The notes beneath the pieces were generated by a model. It was not told where the DNA came from and ran no database searches. It saw nothing but the letters and a program-made list of their open reading frames with translations. A DNA stretch of 64,000 bases from an uncultured Muribaculaceae bacterium (GTDB taxonomy: Bacteria; Bacteroidota; Bacteroidia; Bacteroidales; Muribaculaceae). Position numbers and translations under genes: made by a program. This document shows, one piece after another, positions 18,184-26,528 of this stretch (position 1 is its first letter; each line of letters begins with the position of its first letter). The stretch is taken from NCBI GenBank assembly GCA_910589425.1, contig CAJUSZ010000006.1:1-64000 (forward strand), given 5' to 3'.

Positions 18184-18258
18184 CTTCCTAATAACGATTT
18201 AAGATCTGCGATTATTGCCTCGGGTCATATCGGCGGCCACGGTTGATAAGAAATATTT

Positions 18259-18302
18259 AAGCCGGAGAAAAGCGTCGGCGATCGACGGCTTTACTCCGGC
18301 TT
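18259..18302. terminator. hairpin terminator between DUF3298 gene and porT
   Basis: The repeat AAGCCGGAG pairs with CTCCGGCTT, and an inner CGTCG/CGACG pair extends the stem. It sits downstream of the DUF3298 lipoprotein gene, so porT is probably transcribed from its own promoter in the 75 bases that remain. Confidence 0.6.
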
Positions 18303-18328
18303 TGAATGCCGAATGTGGATTCGGAAGT

Positions 18329-19114
18329 TTACTCTACCGGTATGGCTGAAATCAGATTCGCTCCCTCGCGGGTCATTATTTCTTCAAATTCATAAAGATA
18401 GAAAGGCACCTCGATCTCGCCGGAGGAGTATGGCCCGATCTCATATACGCTGTAGATGAATGTTATGCCGTCGGGCGTAACGCGCCATTGCTCTGGAATG
18501 CCTATCTCTTGAATCTCGGCAGAGACATTCTCATTGCCGTCGAGTTTTTCCTGTAGCATTTCCGTGAGGCGCTTCTGATAGCCCGGTTTCATCAGGTCGG
18601 AAAGATTGAGTATCTTGCCGTTGCGTAGCGAGTAATTGACATATCTGTTGGCATATATCCCGTGTGCGGCCCCGCAGTTGAGCATGCCGACATAATCTTG
18701 CCAGACTATTATATAGGGTGTGGTGAGAACCATAGAAAGATAATTGAACCGTTCTCCGCAGGCTGTGGTTGTGTCGCTTTTCTCTGTCAGTTTCCATCCT
18801 TCGGTCATGACTGGCGAAACCACTCCCGATGCTGGAAATTCGATCTCCGCCAGCTTGCTCAGAGAATCTCTGAGAGCGGATATGTCGTTTTTCCCGATTT
18901 TGACAGGCAATACACCCTGCCCTGATACCCGGCAGTATTCCGATCCGGGGAAAGCGAGCGAGTCGCCTTCCGTCTGTTCGGCAATGCGGGTGAAGTTATA
19001 TGATTCAAATTCAATGGATTCGTTTTCTGACTGCTTTGCCTTGTCGGAAGAGCAAGAAGAAGCTACGGCGAGCAGCAAGGCCGCTCCTGCAAGAGGGATC
19101 GAGTGTAGTCTCAT
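18329..19114 (-). CDS. DUF3298-containing lipoprotein
   Basis: The 261-residue protein has a lipoprotein signal (lipobox ASSC near residue 21). A DUF4163/DUF3298 (RsiV-like) body follows: GAAHGIYANRYVNYSL (about 155-170) and the C-terminal FIYSVYEIGPYSSGEIEVPF are the usual motifs of this family, whose members sit on the surface or in the periplasm. In RsiV the related domain binds lysozyme, but that function cannot be assumed here. It stands alone between two minus-strand units. Confidence 0.75.
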   Translation of the reverse strand: MRLHSIPLAGAALLLAVASSCSSDKAKQSENESIEFESYNFTRIAEQTEGDSLAFPGSEYCRVSGQGVLPVKIGKNDISALRDSLSKLAEIEFPASGVVSPVMTEGWKLTEKSDTTTACGERFNYLSMVLTTPYIIVWQDYVGMLNCGAAHGIYANRYVNYSLRNGKILNLSDLMKPGYQKRLTEMLQEKLDGNENVSAEIQEIGIPEQWRVTPDGITFIYSVYEIGPYSSGEIEVPFYLYEFEEIMTREGANLISAIPVE

Positions 19115-19198
19115 AGGTGTAAATCTTTGGTATGAAATCTATTGGATTGTGTTTAAATCATTATTTTAATTATACGCGGATGTTGAGCGTGCCGGGGC

Positions 19199-20455
19199 TC
19201 ACCATCCACCCGAAGCACCCCCTCCTCCGGAAGATCCGCCTCCGAAACCGCCTCCGAAGCCTCCGCCATGATTGCGCGAACCGGCCATTGCTCCGAGTGC
19301 CGCGGCGGCGAGCAGGGCGCCGTCGTCTTTTTTAGGTATAACATACGGGAGTCGTGTTTGATTGTGGCAATACTCACATTTGTAGATTTTTTCTCCATGA
19401 CCCGGTCGCGATGTGGTGGCCGGAACGGTGATTTTGTCGCAGACGAGATGGTTGGCTATCGTCCCGCAGGCTGGACAGGGGGTGTATTTTGTCTGTCGCT
19501 TCGGGAAAGGGAACCGCTCTACGGTGCCGCATTGCGGACATTCCCATACGTCATAGTCCACCGTGTCGAGCCGTTCCTCAAGATCCTGCGATTCGCTCAG
19601 CAGCAGATTGTCTTCCTCTTCGGAGAGCTTGTGCATTTTGGCGCCGCATGTGTCGCATCTGAGCGGTTTGCGGCGGTAGTGTCTGTAAAGCAGAAAAGCC
19701 ACCAGTGCGAACACTATGGATGCGCCTAAAGAGAGTGCGGAGCAGATGCACAGACCAGGCAGGCGTTTTCTCCAGATGGCTGATTTCTCATAATTGTTCC
19801 TTTTCCGTGTTTTGGAAAATGTGGATATGAAAATAAAAAGCGAGATCAGGAATGTGCATACCGCCACCAGCAGAACCATGTTCCATATTATCTCTGAATC
19901 AATGGTTTCCATAGACCTTTGTCCGTCGGTATATCTGCTTCGGAGTTCTTCGGCATACTCCGGCTTTTCCAGAGTTGCGGTTATCTGTCTCACTGATCCT
20001 GAGACGGCCTGGTCAATATCGCCGTTTTTCATGGCCGGGATGATTTCGTGGCGGATGATTCCGGAAGCGAGCGCGTCGGTGATTATTCCCTCGGCGCCGT
20101 AGCCCACCTCTATGCGGGCTTGCCGCGCACCGGTGGAGATGACTATGAGGACTCCGTTGTCGCGGTCGCGCTTTCCGAGTCCCCACTCGGCGAAAAGGGA
20201 GGAGGCATATTCCTCAATGCTCATATCCCCGAGCTGATCGACTATGGCCACGGCGACCTCAGCTGATGTCTGGTTCCGGCAATCCTGAAGAAGACGGTTG
20301 GCTTCGGCTGCTGTCTGCGGTGAGAGCAGATGGGCGGGATCAGAGATGTAGTTTCTCGGATTCCCGATGTTGGGATTCGGGGGGAACGCCGCCATGATGG
20401 CGGATGACGCGGCTATAATGAGCAGGGTCAGTATTGTCAGTAGTTTTGTTTTCAT
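19199..20455 (-). CDS. TPM-domain protein with zinc ribbons and glycine-rich tail
   Basis: The 418-residue protein begins with a signal or anchor (about residues 5-22). A TPM (TLP18.3/Psb32/MOLO-1) domain follows (about 30-165), with YISDPAHLLS and the GVLIVISTGARQARIEVGYG signature. Two membrane helices (about 182-205 and 225-250) come next. The cytosolic side carries three CxxC-type pairs (CDTC, CPQC, CPAC/CEYC) that look like zinc ribbons, and the C-terminus is a Gly/Ser-rich run ending in GGASGGW. ATG 20455 is chosen because it gives the signal peptide. It is probably co-transcribed with dgt upstream. Function is unknown; TPM proteins are often linked to membrane-protein quality control. 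Confidence 0.75.
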   Translation of the reverse strand: MKTKLLTILTLLIIAASSAIMAAFPPNPNIGNPRNYISDPAHLLSPQTAAEANRLLQDCRNQTSAEVAVAIVDQLGDMSIEEYASSLFAEWGLGKRDRDNGVLIVISTGARQARIEVGYGAEGIITDALASGIIRHEIIPAMKNGDIDQAVSGSVRQITATLEKPEYAEELRSRYTDGQRSMETIDSEIIWNMVLLVAVCTFLISLFIFISTFSKTRKRNNYEKSAIWRKRLPGLCICSALSLGASIVFALVAFLLYRHYRRKPLRCDTCGAKMHKLSEEEDNLLLSESQDLEERLDTVDYDVWECPQCGTVERFPFPKRQTKYTPCPACGTIANHLVCDKITVPATTSRPGHGEKIYKCEYCHNQTRLPYVIPKKDDGALLAAAALGAMAGSRNHGGGFGGGFGGGSSGGGGASGGW

Positions 20456-20483
20456 TGCGGATGGTGTAGTTGGAGGTGATCGG

Positions 20484-21824
20484 TCAGACAGCCGGAAGGC
20501 TATGGCCGTTGAGTTTCCGGAAAAGGTCGAGTGCATAGACGTCCGTCATGCCCGACACGTGGTCGAGGACGCTCTGTACGCGTGTATAGATGTCTTCGGA
20601 CCTCGAGTCGTACTGGCGCGGAAATTTTTCGAGAAGAAGCCGGGAGAAATTCTTTCCGGGATTCATTACGGCGTCCATTAGCGCTCCCATAAGATATGTG
20701 ATGATGCGGTTGCCGGCTATCTCGATGTCTACCACTTCCGGAGCCCGGTAGATCTTTTCCCAGGCCTTGTCTGAACAGGCATTGTAGGCGTCGGTCAGCC
20801 GTGGATCGGTATGTCCGACGAGTTCTCCTTTCATCTTGCCGTTCAGGATGGCGTCTTCATTTTCCACAAAGACTCTTGCACAGTCTTCGACCATGGCTCC
20901 GATCACGTTTGAGCGCAGGTAGGCCACTTTCTCGTTGGGATCGTCGAGCCGGTCCATCGTGGTTTTCATCTCTCCGGCGCGCCGGGAGGTGAAGAACGAC
21001 AGGAAGAGTTCTGTGATTTCGCCGAGTGAGACAATCTTTAGTTTGTGGGCGTCTTCGAGATCCATTATCTGATAACAGATGTCGTCGGCAGCCTCCATTA
21101 TATACACAAGCGGATGGCGGGCAAACAGTCCGGGAGACAGTTCGGGTATACCGAGTTCGGCAGCCACTTTGCGCCATGTCGGTTCTTCCGATTCAAAAAA
21201 GCCGAACTTCCCTTTAGTGCCCGCGAGGAGCGAGGAATGAGGATATTTCACAATGGAGGCCAGCACGCTGTAGCTCATGGCGAATCCTCCTTCCCGACGC
21301 CCTACGAAGCGGTGGGTCAGAAGCCTGAATGAATTGGCGTTGCCTTCGAAATTGACCACATCGGCCCATTCCCTTTCGGAGAGCATGTTCCGGAGGCATT
21401 GTCCGTCTCCCTCGCTGAAGAAAGTGGAAATGGTCTTTTCCCCTGAGTGGCCGAAAGGAGGATTTCCAAGATCGTGGCATAGGCAGGCAGTGGCCACTAT
21501 GTCGCCCAGATCATAGAGTTTCTCAACCCACGGCTGACCGTGGTGTCTCTCCATCAGCCTGCGGCTGACCCCGTTGGCCATTGAACGCCCGACTGATGCG
21601 ACTTCTAGGCTGTGGGTCAGTCTGTTGTGGACAAAGATGCTGCCTGGAAGAGGGAATACCTGCGTCTTGTTCTGAAGGCGGCGGAACGGCGATGAGAATA
21701 TCATCCTGTCGTAGTCGCGCTGAAACGTGGTGCGTGTGTGCCTCCTCGGATCGTGATATGCCTCCATCCCGAGCCTTTTGGCAGAGATGAGGCGTGTCCA
21801 TGTCATTGGTGAGTGCTGATTCAT
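20484..21824 (-). CDS. dgt: deoxyguanosinetriphosphate triphosphohydrolase (dGTPase)
   Basis: Dgt cleaves dNTPs to deoxynucleoside and tripolyphosphate. The 446-residue protein has the HD-superfamily metal residues: HSLEVASVG (first His, about residue 70), then CLCHDLGNPPFGHSGE (HD pair and following His), and a later IMEAADDICYQIMD Asp. The DYDRMIFSSPFRRLQNKTQV opening (residues 37-56) is characteristic of the family. The longer frame to 22022 is rejected because a -7 box lies at 21869-21876 within it and because the extension runs under tRNA-Leu. Size fits a housekeeping Dgt. Confidence 0.92.
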   Translation of the reverse strand: MNQHSPMTWTRLISAKRLGMEAYHDPRRHTRTTFQRDYDRMIFSSPFRRLQNKTQVFPLPGSIFVHNRLTHSLEVASVGRSMANGVSRRLMERHHGQPWVEKLYDLGDIVATACLCHDLGNPPFGHSGEKTISTFFSEGDGQCLRNMLSEREWADVVNFEGNANSFRLLTHRFVGRREGGFAMSYSVLASIVKYPHSSLLAGTKGKFGFFESEEPTWRKVAAELGIPELSPGLFARHPLVYIMEAADDICYQIMDLEDAHKLKIVSLGEITELFLSFFTSRRAGEMKTTMDRLDDPNEKVAYLRSNVIGAMVEDCARVFVENEDAILNGKMKGELVGHTDPRLTDAYNACSDKAWEKIYRAPEVVDIEIAGNRIITYLMGALMDAVMNPGKNFSRLLLEKFPRQYDSRSEDIYTRVQSVLDHVSGMTDVYALDLFRKLNGHSLPAV

Positions 21825-21868
21825 ATCGGCAAAACAATCGGAATCGCGGATTGGGCGGATTCCTGTTG

Positions 21869-21876
21869 CAAAATTA
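21869..21876 (-). promoter_or_regulatory. promoter -7 box of dgt
   Basis: The minus strand reads TAATTTTG, predicting transcription from about 21862 and a leader of nearly 40 bases. The -33 box is poor. It lies back to back with the tRNA-Leu promoter. Confidence 0.55.
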
Positions 21877-21916
21877 GCTAAAAGCGTCGGAGTGTGGGCA
21901 ACAAATTCAGCAAACT

Positions 21917-21948
21917 TTTGCAAAATCCAAAAAATAAACCTAACTTTG
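21917..21948 (+). promoter_or_regulatory. promoter of tRNA-Leu
   Basis: A full consensus match: TTTG (21917-21920), 20-base spacer, TAACTTTG (21941-21948). Transcription would start near 21955, 43 bases before the mature tRNA 5' end. Confidence 0.8.
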
Positions 21949-21997
21949 CAGCGCAAAGCTTCCGGAGAGAAGACGGCGGATATGGATCCGCGAGGAT

Positions 21998-22082
21998 GCA
22001 GAAATGGTGGAATGGTAGACACGAGGGACTTAAAATCCCTTGGCCCGGAAGAGCCGTGTGGGTTCGAGTCCCACTTTCTGTA
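21998..22082 (+). tRNA. tRNA-Leu (anticodon UAA)
   Basis: The 85-base gene folds as a type II tRNA with a long variable arm. The seven-pair acceptor stem joins GCAGAAA (21998-22004) with TTTCTGT (22075-22081), leaving A22082 as discriminator. The anticodon stem AGGGA/TCCCT encloses the loop CTTAAAA, in which bases 22031-22033 (TAA) are the anticodon. The T arm has the invariant GGTTCGAGTCC. The terminal CCA is not encoded. Confidence 0.95.
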
Positions 22083-22099
22083 CGAAATTTCCCCCGCAT

Positions 22100-22141
22100 G
22101 ATGTGGAATTGCCTTTAGCAGGGCTTTTCCGCATCTTTTTT
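22100..22141 (+). terminator. terminator of tRNA-Leu
   Basis: A nine-pair stem joins GATGTGGAA (22100-22108) with TTCCGCATC (22127-22135), containing one G-U pair and an inner GCC/GGC pair. A T-run follows. Confidence 0.7.
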
Positions 22142-22170
22142 GTTGTGTGTAGTTTGTCCGGGATATGATG

Positions 22171-23100
22171 CTATATTAGCATTGAAAGAGATGAAGCTCC
22201 GCGCAATCCTTTGGATGTCATCAGATAGGCTGTGCGGTAGATTAAAGATGCCCACCGGCTGGATTCAGATGCCGCAACGAGGTTCAACAGTCTGCCGGCT
22301 TCTTTGGTGCTACCCTCCAGTGCGTAATATCCCGACAGGATCGAGGCGCGTAGCCTGATGAATCTCAGAAGCCTGTCTCTGTCCGGAAGATCGCTCCCGG
22401 CAATGTCGTCGGCTGATTGGCGAAGTGAGGCTTCAAGGCGTGAGGCGCGGGCGGAAAAACTCCTTCCTGTGATTGACTCTTCCTGAGCGTATATGTCGGC
22501 AAGGATCTCGTCAGAACCCGATGCCGGCGGATTTCTCAGCATCATCCTGACTCCAAGCTCCCAGTCGTTCCATGCCGGAAGATTCTCGTCCCAGCCTCCG
22601 CACTGATCGATGAAATCTTTCCTGACGGCGTATCCCTGCGGACGTAGAAATGCATGGAAGATCTGGAAAGCTATTCCGGCGTTCCTGCGGTGTTTCAGTT
22701 TCCTGGATTTGCCGTCAAGCCCGTGCAGGACGCAATTCCAGTGGACAATTTTCAGTTCCGGTCTGTCGGCGAATCTCTTTTTTGCAGTTTCCACAAGCCG
22801 GGGGCGCATGGTGTCGTCCGAGTCGAAGAAGACCACGAGTTCTGTGTCGACGGAGCGAAGCCCTCGGTTTCTTGCGGCGCATGCTCCGGCTTTGTCCTCT
22901 GAAAGAAGTGTGCATTTCATGGGGCCGGAATATTTCCGCATCCATTCTCTTACGGTGCTGAAAGACTCGTCGGTGGAATTGTTGTCGACCACAATGAGAT
23001 GTTCGGGCAATACGGTCTGCGCGGCCACACTTTGGAGTGTCCGGCACACGAGCGACGCACGGTTGAAGACAGGAATGACTACGGCAAGCGTTGGTTTCAT
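22171..23100 (-). CDS. glycosyltransferase family 2
   Basis: The 309-residue GT-A enzyme opens with LAVVIPVFNRASLVCRTLQS and has VVDNNSTDES and the DxD-type motif FFDSDDTMRP at about residue 93. WDENLPAWNDWELGVRM (about 168-184) contains the usual catalytic D/ED region. It is a single-domain soluble enzyme, probably peripheral to the inner membrane. It is transcribed divergently from another glycosyltransferase at 23147, with only 46 bases between the starts. Sugar specificity cannot be read from the sequence. Confidence 0.85.
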   Translation of the reverse strand: MKPTLAVVIPVFNRASLVCRTLQSVAAQTVLPEHLIVVDNNSTDESFSTVREWMRKYSGPMKCTLLSEDKAGACAARNRGLRSVDTELVVFFDSDDTMRPRLVETAKKRFADRPELKIVHWNCVLHGLDGKSRKLKHRRNAGIAFQIFHAFLRPQGYAVRKDFIDQCGGWDENLPAWNDWELGVRMMLRNPPASGSDEILADIYAQEESITGRSFSARASRLEASLRQSADDIAGSDLPDRDRLLRFIRLRASILSGYYALEGSTKEAGRLLNLVAASESSRWASLIYRTAYLMTSKGLRGASSLSMLI

Positions 23101-23134
23101 TTGGCGAAATTACAATTTTTTAGATAAAAATATC

Positions 23135-23142
23135 TATTTTTG
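23135..23142 (+). promoter_or_regulatory. promoter -7 box of the glycosyltransferase at 23147
   Basis: TATTTTTG fits TAnnTTTG but ends only four bases before the ATG at 23147, so transcripts would start almost at the initiation codon. Either the message is close to leaderless or the true promoter lies elsewhere. Confidence 0.3.
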
Positions 23143-23146
23143 TGCC

Positions 23147-24193
23147 ATGAAAATACTCTTTATCGGTGAACACGACGGAATCCACGGATTACTGGCGCGC
23201 GAGATGCGCCGGTCGGGAGATCAGGTTACATTGATCGCTCCCGGAGGAGATCTGACGCTTCCGGACGCGAACGGATTTTTCGGCAGATATAAACTTCTCT
23301 ACAGGATCATGCAGCTTCTGCCGGATATGAAAGGTTATGACCGTGTGCAGCTGGCCAGGACGGAGTTCTTTGGATTGAAACCCGGCCGGCTCAGTTATCT
23401 TTTGCGTGAGCTGAAGCGGAACAACGGACACGTGTCGTTGACGCTTGGCTCTCCGGACTGCTTTATGGTGGAGGCTGCGGTAAAGGAAGATCTTTTCCGG
23501 TTCTCGGCATATCGTGTAGGAAAAGAGAAAACGTCTGCTGTGAGGATGTTCCCTGATATGGAGTATGGGCCGATGATGAGGGAGAGCCGTGATTTCGCAC
23601 GCTATCTCTATTCCCAGGTCGATTCGGCGGTGGCCATGCGTCCCGAAGATGCGATAGCGTCCGGGAAGGCTCTCGGGGAGAAAATGGTGTCGGTGCCGAT
23701 GCCGGTCGTCGCGTCATCAACCCGAAGCCGGGACGGAGGAAAAGTGAGATTGATATCAGGCGGAAGTCCTGATGTAATGGTCGGTTGCGGGAGGGATATT
23801 CTGCGTCGTGTGGCCAAAGAGGTGGAGAAGCGTTGCCCCGATGTCTGCGAGGCGGTGGACTGTATGCCGGAAGAAGCGTTCCAGACTGGTGGGTCGGCTA
23901 TATTTCTTGCGGATTTCTATAGTTATTCCCCATCGGCCGATGCACTGAGGGCTATGTCCGGAGGAATTGCAGTGGTCAGCGGAAATCAGCCTGAATACGC
24001 CGATTTTGTGCAGGCTGAAATCCCGGTTCCCGTCATAACTGCCGCTCCTGGTATGGAGGAGGCTCTCACGGAGCAACTTTGTGGCCTTGTGAACGACAGG
24101 GAAGCCGTGATCCGTCTCGGAGAAGATAGCCGTAACTTCGTGATGCGCCATCATCCGTTGGAGAGAGTTTTGGAGCTTTTCAGAAGCATATAG
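23147..24193 (+). CDS. glycosyltransferase, GT-B type (GT4-like)
   Basis: The 348-residue protein starts ILFIGEHDGIHGLLAREMRRSGDQV, the N-terminal Rossmann domain of a GT-B fold. A second domain follows in which the segment around YSPSADALRAMSGGIAVVSG (about residues 265-285) takes the place of the donor-binding helix of GT4 enzymes. Similarity to named families is weak, so the assignment rests on fold-level features. The open frame extends upstream to 22610, but that part is antisense to the other glycosyltransferase; ATG 23147 is therefore chosen. The gene is followed by a strong terminator. Confidence 0.65.
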   Translation: MKILFIGEHDGIHGLLAREMRRSGDQVTLIAPGGDLTLPDANGFFGRYKLLYRIMQLLPDMKGYDRVQLARTEFFGLKPGRLSYLLRELKRNNGHVSLTLGSPDCFMVEAAVKEDLFRFSAYRVGKEKTSAVRMFPDMEYGPMMRESRDFARYLYSQVDSAVAMRPEDAIASGKALGEKMVSVPMPVVASSTRSRDGGKVRLISGGSPDVMVGCGRDILRRVAKEVEKRCPDVCEAVDCMPEEAFQTGGSAIFLADFYSYSPSADALRAMSGGIAVVSGNQPEYADFVQAEIPVPVITAAPGMEEALTEQLCGLVNDREAVIRLGEDSRNFVMRHHPLERVLELFRSI

Positions 24194-24211
24194 AGTTTTG
24201 ACAAAAGCAGA

Positions 24212-24249
24212 CGGCTTCACCACCAATGGTGGCGAAGCCGGATTTTTTA
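24212..24249 (+). terminator. terminator after the GT4-like gene
   Basis: CGGCTTC pairs with GAAGCCG and an inner CCACC with GGTGG around the loop AAT, followed by a T-run. It lies between the convergent glycosyltransferase and ferredoxin genes. Confidence 0.8.
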
Positions 24250-24285
24250 AGGATAGATGGGCGTTGATGCCCTGTTTGCCTGAAT

Positions 24286-24453
24286 TTAGCCTTCGCTGAT
24301 AGCGTCGGAGGGACAAACCTGTGCGCAGCTGCCGCAGCTGATGCACTCGTCAGGGTTGATGTGGTAGATGTCGCCGGCAGAGATAGCTCCTACGGGGCAA
24401 ACAGGTTCGCAGGTGCCGCAAGCTACACAGTTGTCGCCAATTACGTAAGCCAT
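24286..24453 (-). CDS. 2x[4Fe-4S] ferredoxin, 55 aa
   Basis: This short gene encodes a classical clostridial-type bacterial ferredoxin. It has two cluster motifs, C9-x2-C12-x2-C15-x3-CP and C37-x2-C40-x2-C43-x3-CP, each completed by a cysteine from the other half. It is a soluble low-potential electron carrier in the cytoplasm, used for example by pyruvate:ferredoxin oxidoreductase and by flavin-dependent enzymes. It is monocistronic, with a textbook promoter 73 bases upstream of the ATG, which suggests high expression. Confidence 0.95.
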   Translation of the reverse strand: MAYVIGDNCVACGTCEPVCPVGAISAGDIYHINPDECISCGSCAQVCPSDAISEG

Positions 24454-24525
24454 AGTTGTGTTCTTTTAAGTTGGTTAGTTTTTAGAGTTATTTATAGTTT
24501 TAGATTTGTCGCTTGTTTTGAGCTG

Positions 24526-24556
24526 CAAATTTACTCCATATTTTCCAATCTGCAAA
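24526..24556 (-). promoter_or_regulatory. promoter of the ferredoxin gene
   Basis: Minus strand: -33 TTTG (24553-24556), 19-base spacer, -7 TAAATTTG (24526-24533). This is a full consensus match. The leader would be about 65 bases. Confidence 0.8.
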
Positions 24557-24594
24557 AATTATCTTTAAAAATTTTTTCTGCCCCGCTTTTTGAT

Positions 24595-24602
24595 TACTTT
24601 TG
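24595..24602 (+). promoter_or_regulatory. promoter -7 box of the glycosyltransferase at 24626
   Basis: TACTTTTG lies 23 bases before the ATG. The -33 region is weak. It is divergent from the ferredoxin promoter. Confidence 0.55.
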
Positions 24603-24625
24603 CATTATAATATAACATCATAGTC

Positions 24626-25387
24626 ATGAGTAACACTGCCGGTAAAGCCCCTCTTATCTCCGTGATAACCATAACATTCAATGCTTCCCGTGTGCTTCCG
24701 CCCACATTGCGGTCGGTGGCCGGGCAGACTTTTCGTGATTTCGAGCATATAGTGATCGACGGAGCCTCGACGGACGACACTATCGCCGTGGCGCGTCGTC
24801 TGGGTGTCGATGGTCTCAGGATTGTCAGCGAACACGACAAGGGTCTCTATGACGCGATGAACAAAGGACTTGCCGCAGCAAAGGGAAAATATGTGGTGTT
24901 TCTGAACGCCGGCGATGCCTTTGCCGGAGAGGATGTGCTTGAGGCCTATGCCGGTGCCGCCGATTCCGACCCGGATATAATTTATGCTGACACGGAGATT
25001 GTGGATGAAGAAAGGCGGGTGATCGGTCCGCGCCATCTGTCTGCTCCCGACATTCTGACAGCGGAAAGTTTTTCACACGGTATGCTTATATGCCATCAGG
25101 CATTCATGGTGCGCCGTAGCATGGCTCCTGCCTATGATCTGCAATACAGGTTTTCAGCCGACTATGACTGGACCGTGAAGTGCATAATGTTGACGGATCC
25201 CGCTAAATGTGTCAATCTGCGCAGAGTTGCCGTCCATTATCTTTCCGACGGCCTCACGGACCGCAACCGCAAGGCCTCGCTGATGGAGCGTTTTCGGATA
25301 ATGGCGCGTCATTACGGCTACGCCACTGCCGTATGCCGGCACATCGGTTTTATTCCACGGGCCATCCTGCGCAAGCTGCGTGGATGA
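24626..25387 (+). CDS. glycosyltransferase family 2 (WcaA-like)
   Basis: The 253-residue GT-A enzyme opens with PLISVITITFNASRVLPPTL, then IVIDGASTDDT and SEHDKGLYDAMNKGL (about residues 70-84). The latter is characteristic of the subgroup found in colanic-acid and O-antigen clusters. The metal-binding position reads FLNAGDAF instead of DxD, as is usual in this subgroup. It stands alone with its own promoter rather than in a polysaccharide operon. The sugar is unknown. Confidence 0.85.
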   Translation: MSNTAGKAPLISVITITFNASRVLPPTLRSVAGQTFRDFEHIVIDGASTDDTIAVARRLGVDGLRIVSEHDKGLYDAMNKGLAAAKGKYVVFLNAGDAFAGEDVLEAYAGAADSDPDIIYADTEIVDEERRVIGPRHLSAPDILTAESFSHGMLICHQAFMVRRSMAPAYDLQYRFSADYDWTVKCIMLTDPAKCVNLRRVAVHYLSDGLTDRNRKASLMERFRIMARHYGYATAVCRHIGFIPRAILRKLRG

Positions 25388-25491
25388 CCCCGGGGCATGA
25401 GTCTGAAGCGGTATGCCTGATGGCGGAGATGCCGGTTGTGATTTTTTTAACTAATCGGGCTATAAAGGATATGATTTATCCGGAAAATTAT

Positions 25492-25499
25492 TACTTTTG
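25492..25499 (+). promoter_or_regulatory. promoter -7 box of the AraC-type regulator
   Basis: TACTTTTG lies 21 bases before the ATG at 25521, predicting a leader of only about 15 bases. Confidence 0.55.
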
Positions 25500-25520
25500 C
25501 GAAATTAAACGAAAAAAAGA

Positions 25521-26441
25521 ATGATAGAGCAATCAGAGCAGACAGCCCGTCAGGATAACCACGCCGATGTGAGGGTGATCACTCTTCAGGATCTCGCCTC
25601 CAAGATCAACAATCTCTCGATGGGGGAGGATATAGTGGTTGTCGAAGGATGGGATCCGCTTGAGCCGACGGATATGTTCCCTACGAGAGTGGATGCGCTC
25701 CTCATCATACTCTGCACCTCGGGTCATGGGCGTATCGGCATCGATCTCAGGGAGTATGAGGTCAGACGCAACACACTGCTCGTGATCCAGCCGAAGAATT
25801 TCATATATATGTTCGATGCGGCTCCCGGATCGCGGGCGAATATAGTGGCATGTTCGCATCATGTGATAGAGGATGTGCTTCCCAAGCTTACAGATCTGTT
25901 GCCACTGCTGATCCATCACCGCACCGAGCCGGTCATGGATCTCACCGACGAGGAGGCCAAGAGCATCGACATGGCCTATCAGGGGATAAGAGCCAAGCTC
26001 AACGGGCCGCGCACCCCGTTTTTGCAGCGCAAGGTGCTGTGTCTGCTTCAGGCGGCTCTGTTCGACATGATGGATATCCAGCATGCACGTTCGGGGGGCG
26101 ATATGTTCCACCGCACCAGAAAGGAGGAACTTATGGCTAAATTCATCATCGCTGTCAGCGAGTCGTTCCGTGAAAGGCGTGAGGTAAGCTGGTATGCCGA
26201 GAGGCTGTGCATCACGCCCAAGCATCTGTCGGCCGTATGCAAGGAGACCTCCGGGCGCACGGCCGGGGAATGGATTGAAAGCTACGTAACGATGGAGGCC
26301 AAGGTTCTCCTGAAGTCTACGGACATGACTATTCAGGAGATAGCGGCGAAACTTAATTTTGCCAACCAGTCGTTTTTCGGCAAATACTTCAAGCATCAGA
26401 CCGGTTTGTCTCCCACGGCATACAGACGGGAGAACTCCTGA
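25521..26441 (+). CDS. AraC-family transcriptional regulator
   Basis: The 306-residue protein has an N-terminal cupin-like sensor region (about residues 35-130) and a C-terminal AraC DNA-binding domain (about 205-300). The double helix-turn-helix is visible as WYAERLCITPKHLSAVCKETSGRTAGEWI and then the signature MTIQEIAAKLNFANQSFFGKYFKHQTGLSPTAYR, quoted here only by its ends: IQEIA, FANQSFFGKYF and GLSPTAYR. The ligand and targets are unknown. The TlpA-like lipoprotein gene downstream has its own promoter and may be a target only by proximity. Confidence 0.88.
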   Translation: MIEQSEQTARQDNHADVRVITLQDLASKINNLSMGEDIVVVEGWDPLEPTDMFPTRVDALLIILCTSGHGRIGIDLREYEVRRNTLLVIQPKNFIYMFDAAPGSRANIVACSHHVIEDVLPKLTDLLPLLIHHRTEPVMDLTDEEAKSIDMAYQGIRAKLNGPRTPFLQRKVLCLLQAALFDMMDIQHARSGGDMFHRTRKEELMAKFIIAVSESFRERREVSWYAERLCITPKHLSAVCKETSGRTAGEWIESYVTMEAKVLLKSTDMTIQEIAAKLNFANQSFFGKYFKHQTGLSPTAYRRENS

Positions 26442-26468
26442 CGGCCTCGGGGATGGATCACCCCTATG

Positions 26469-26499
26469 TTGGCATGTTGCGATATTTTTGCTAACTTTG
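26469..26499 (+). promoter_or_regulatory. promoter of the thioredoxin-fold lipoprotein gene
   Basis: TTGG (26469-26472), 19-base spacer, TAACTTTG (26492-26499). It predicts transcription from about 26506 and excludes the upstream in-frame start at 26466. Confidence 0.7.
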
Positions 26500-26528
26500 C
26501 CGACACAAAAACAGCAAAACAATTCATT

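Noticed and set aside
20484..21824. dGTPase with TPM protein as an anti-phage system
   Set aside because: The dGTPase has a housekeeping size and motifs, and TPM proteins have no known defence link. Adjacency alone is weak.
21825..22022. N-terminal extension of dGTPase
   Set aside because: It overlaps the tRNA-Leu gene and the promoters, and dGTPase homologues begin near residue 1 of the frame from 21824.
22610..23146. In-frame extension of the GT4-like gene
   Set aside because: It is entirely antisense to the family 2 glycosyltransferase gene at 22171-23100, which has clear motifs.
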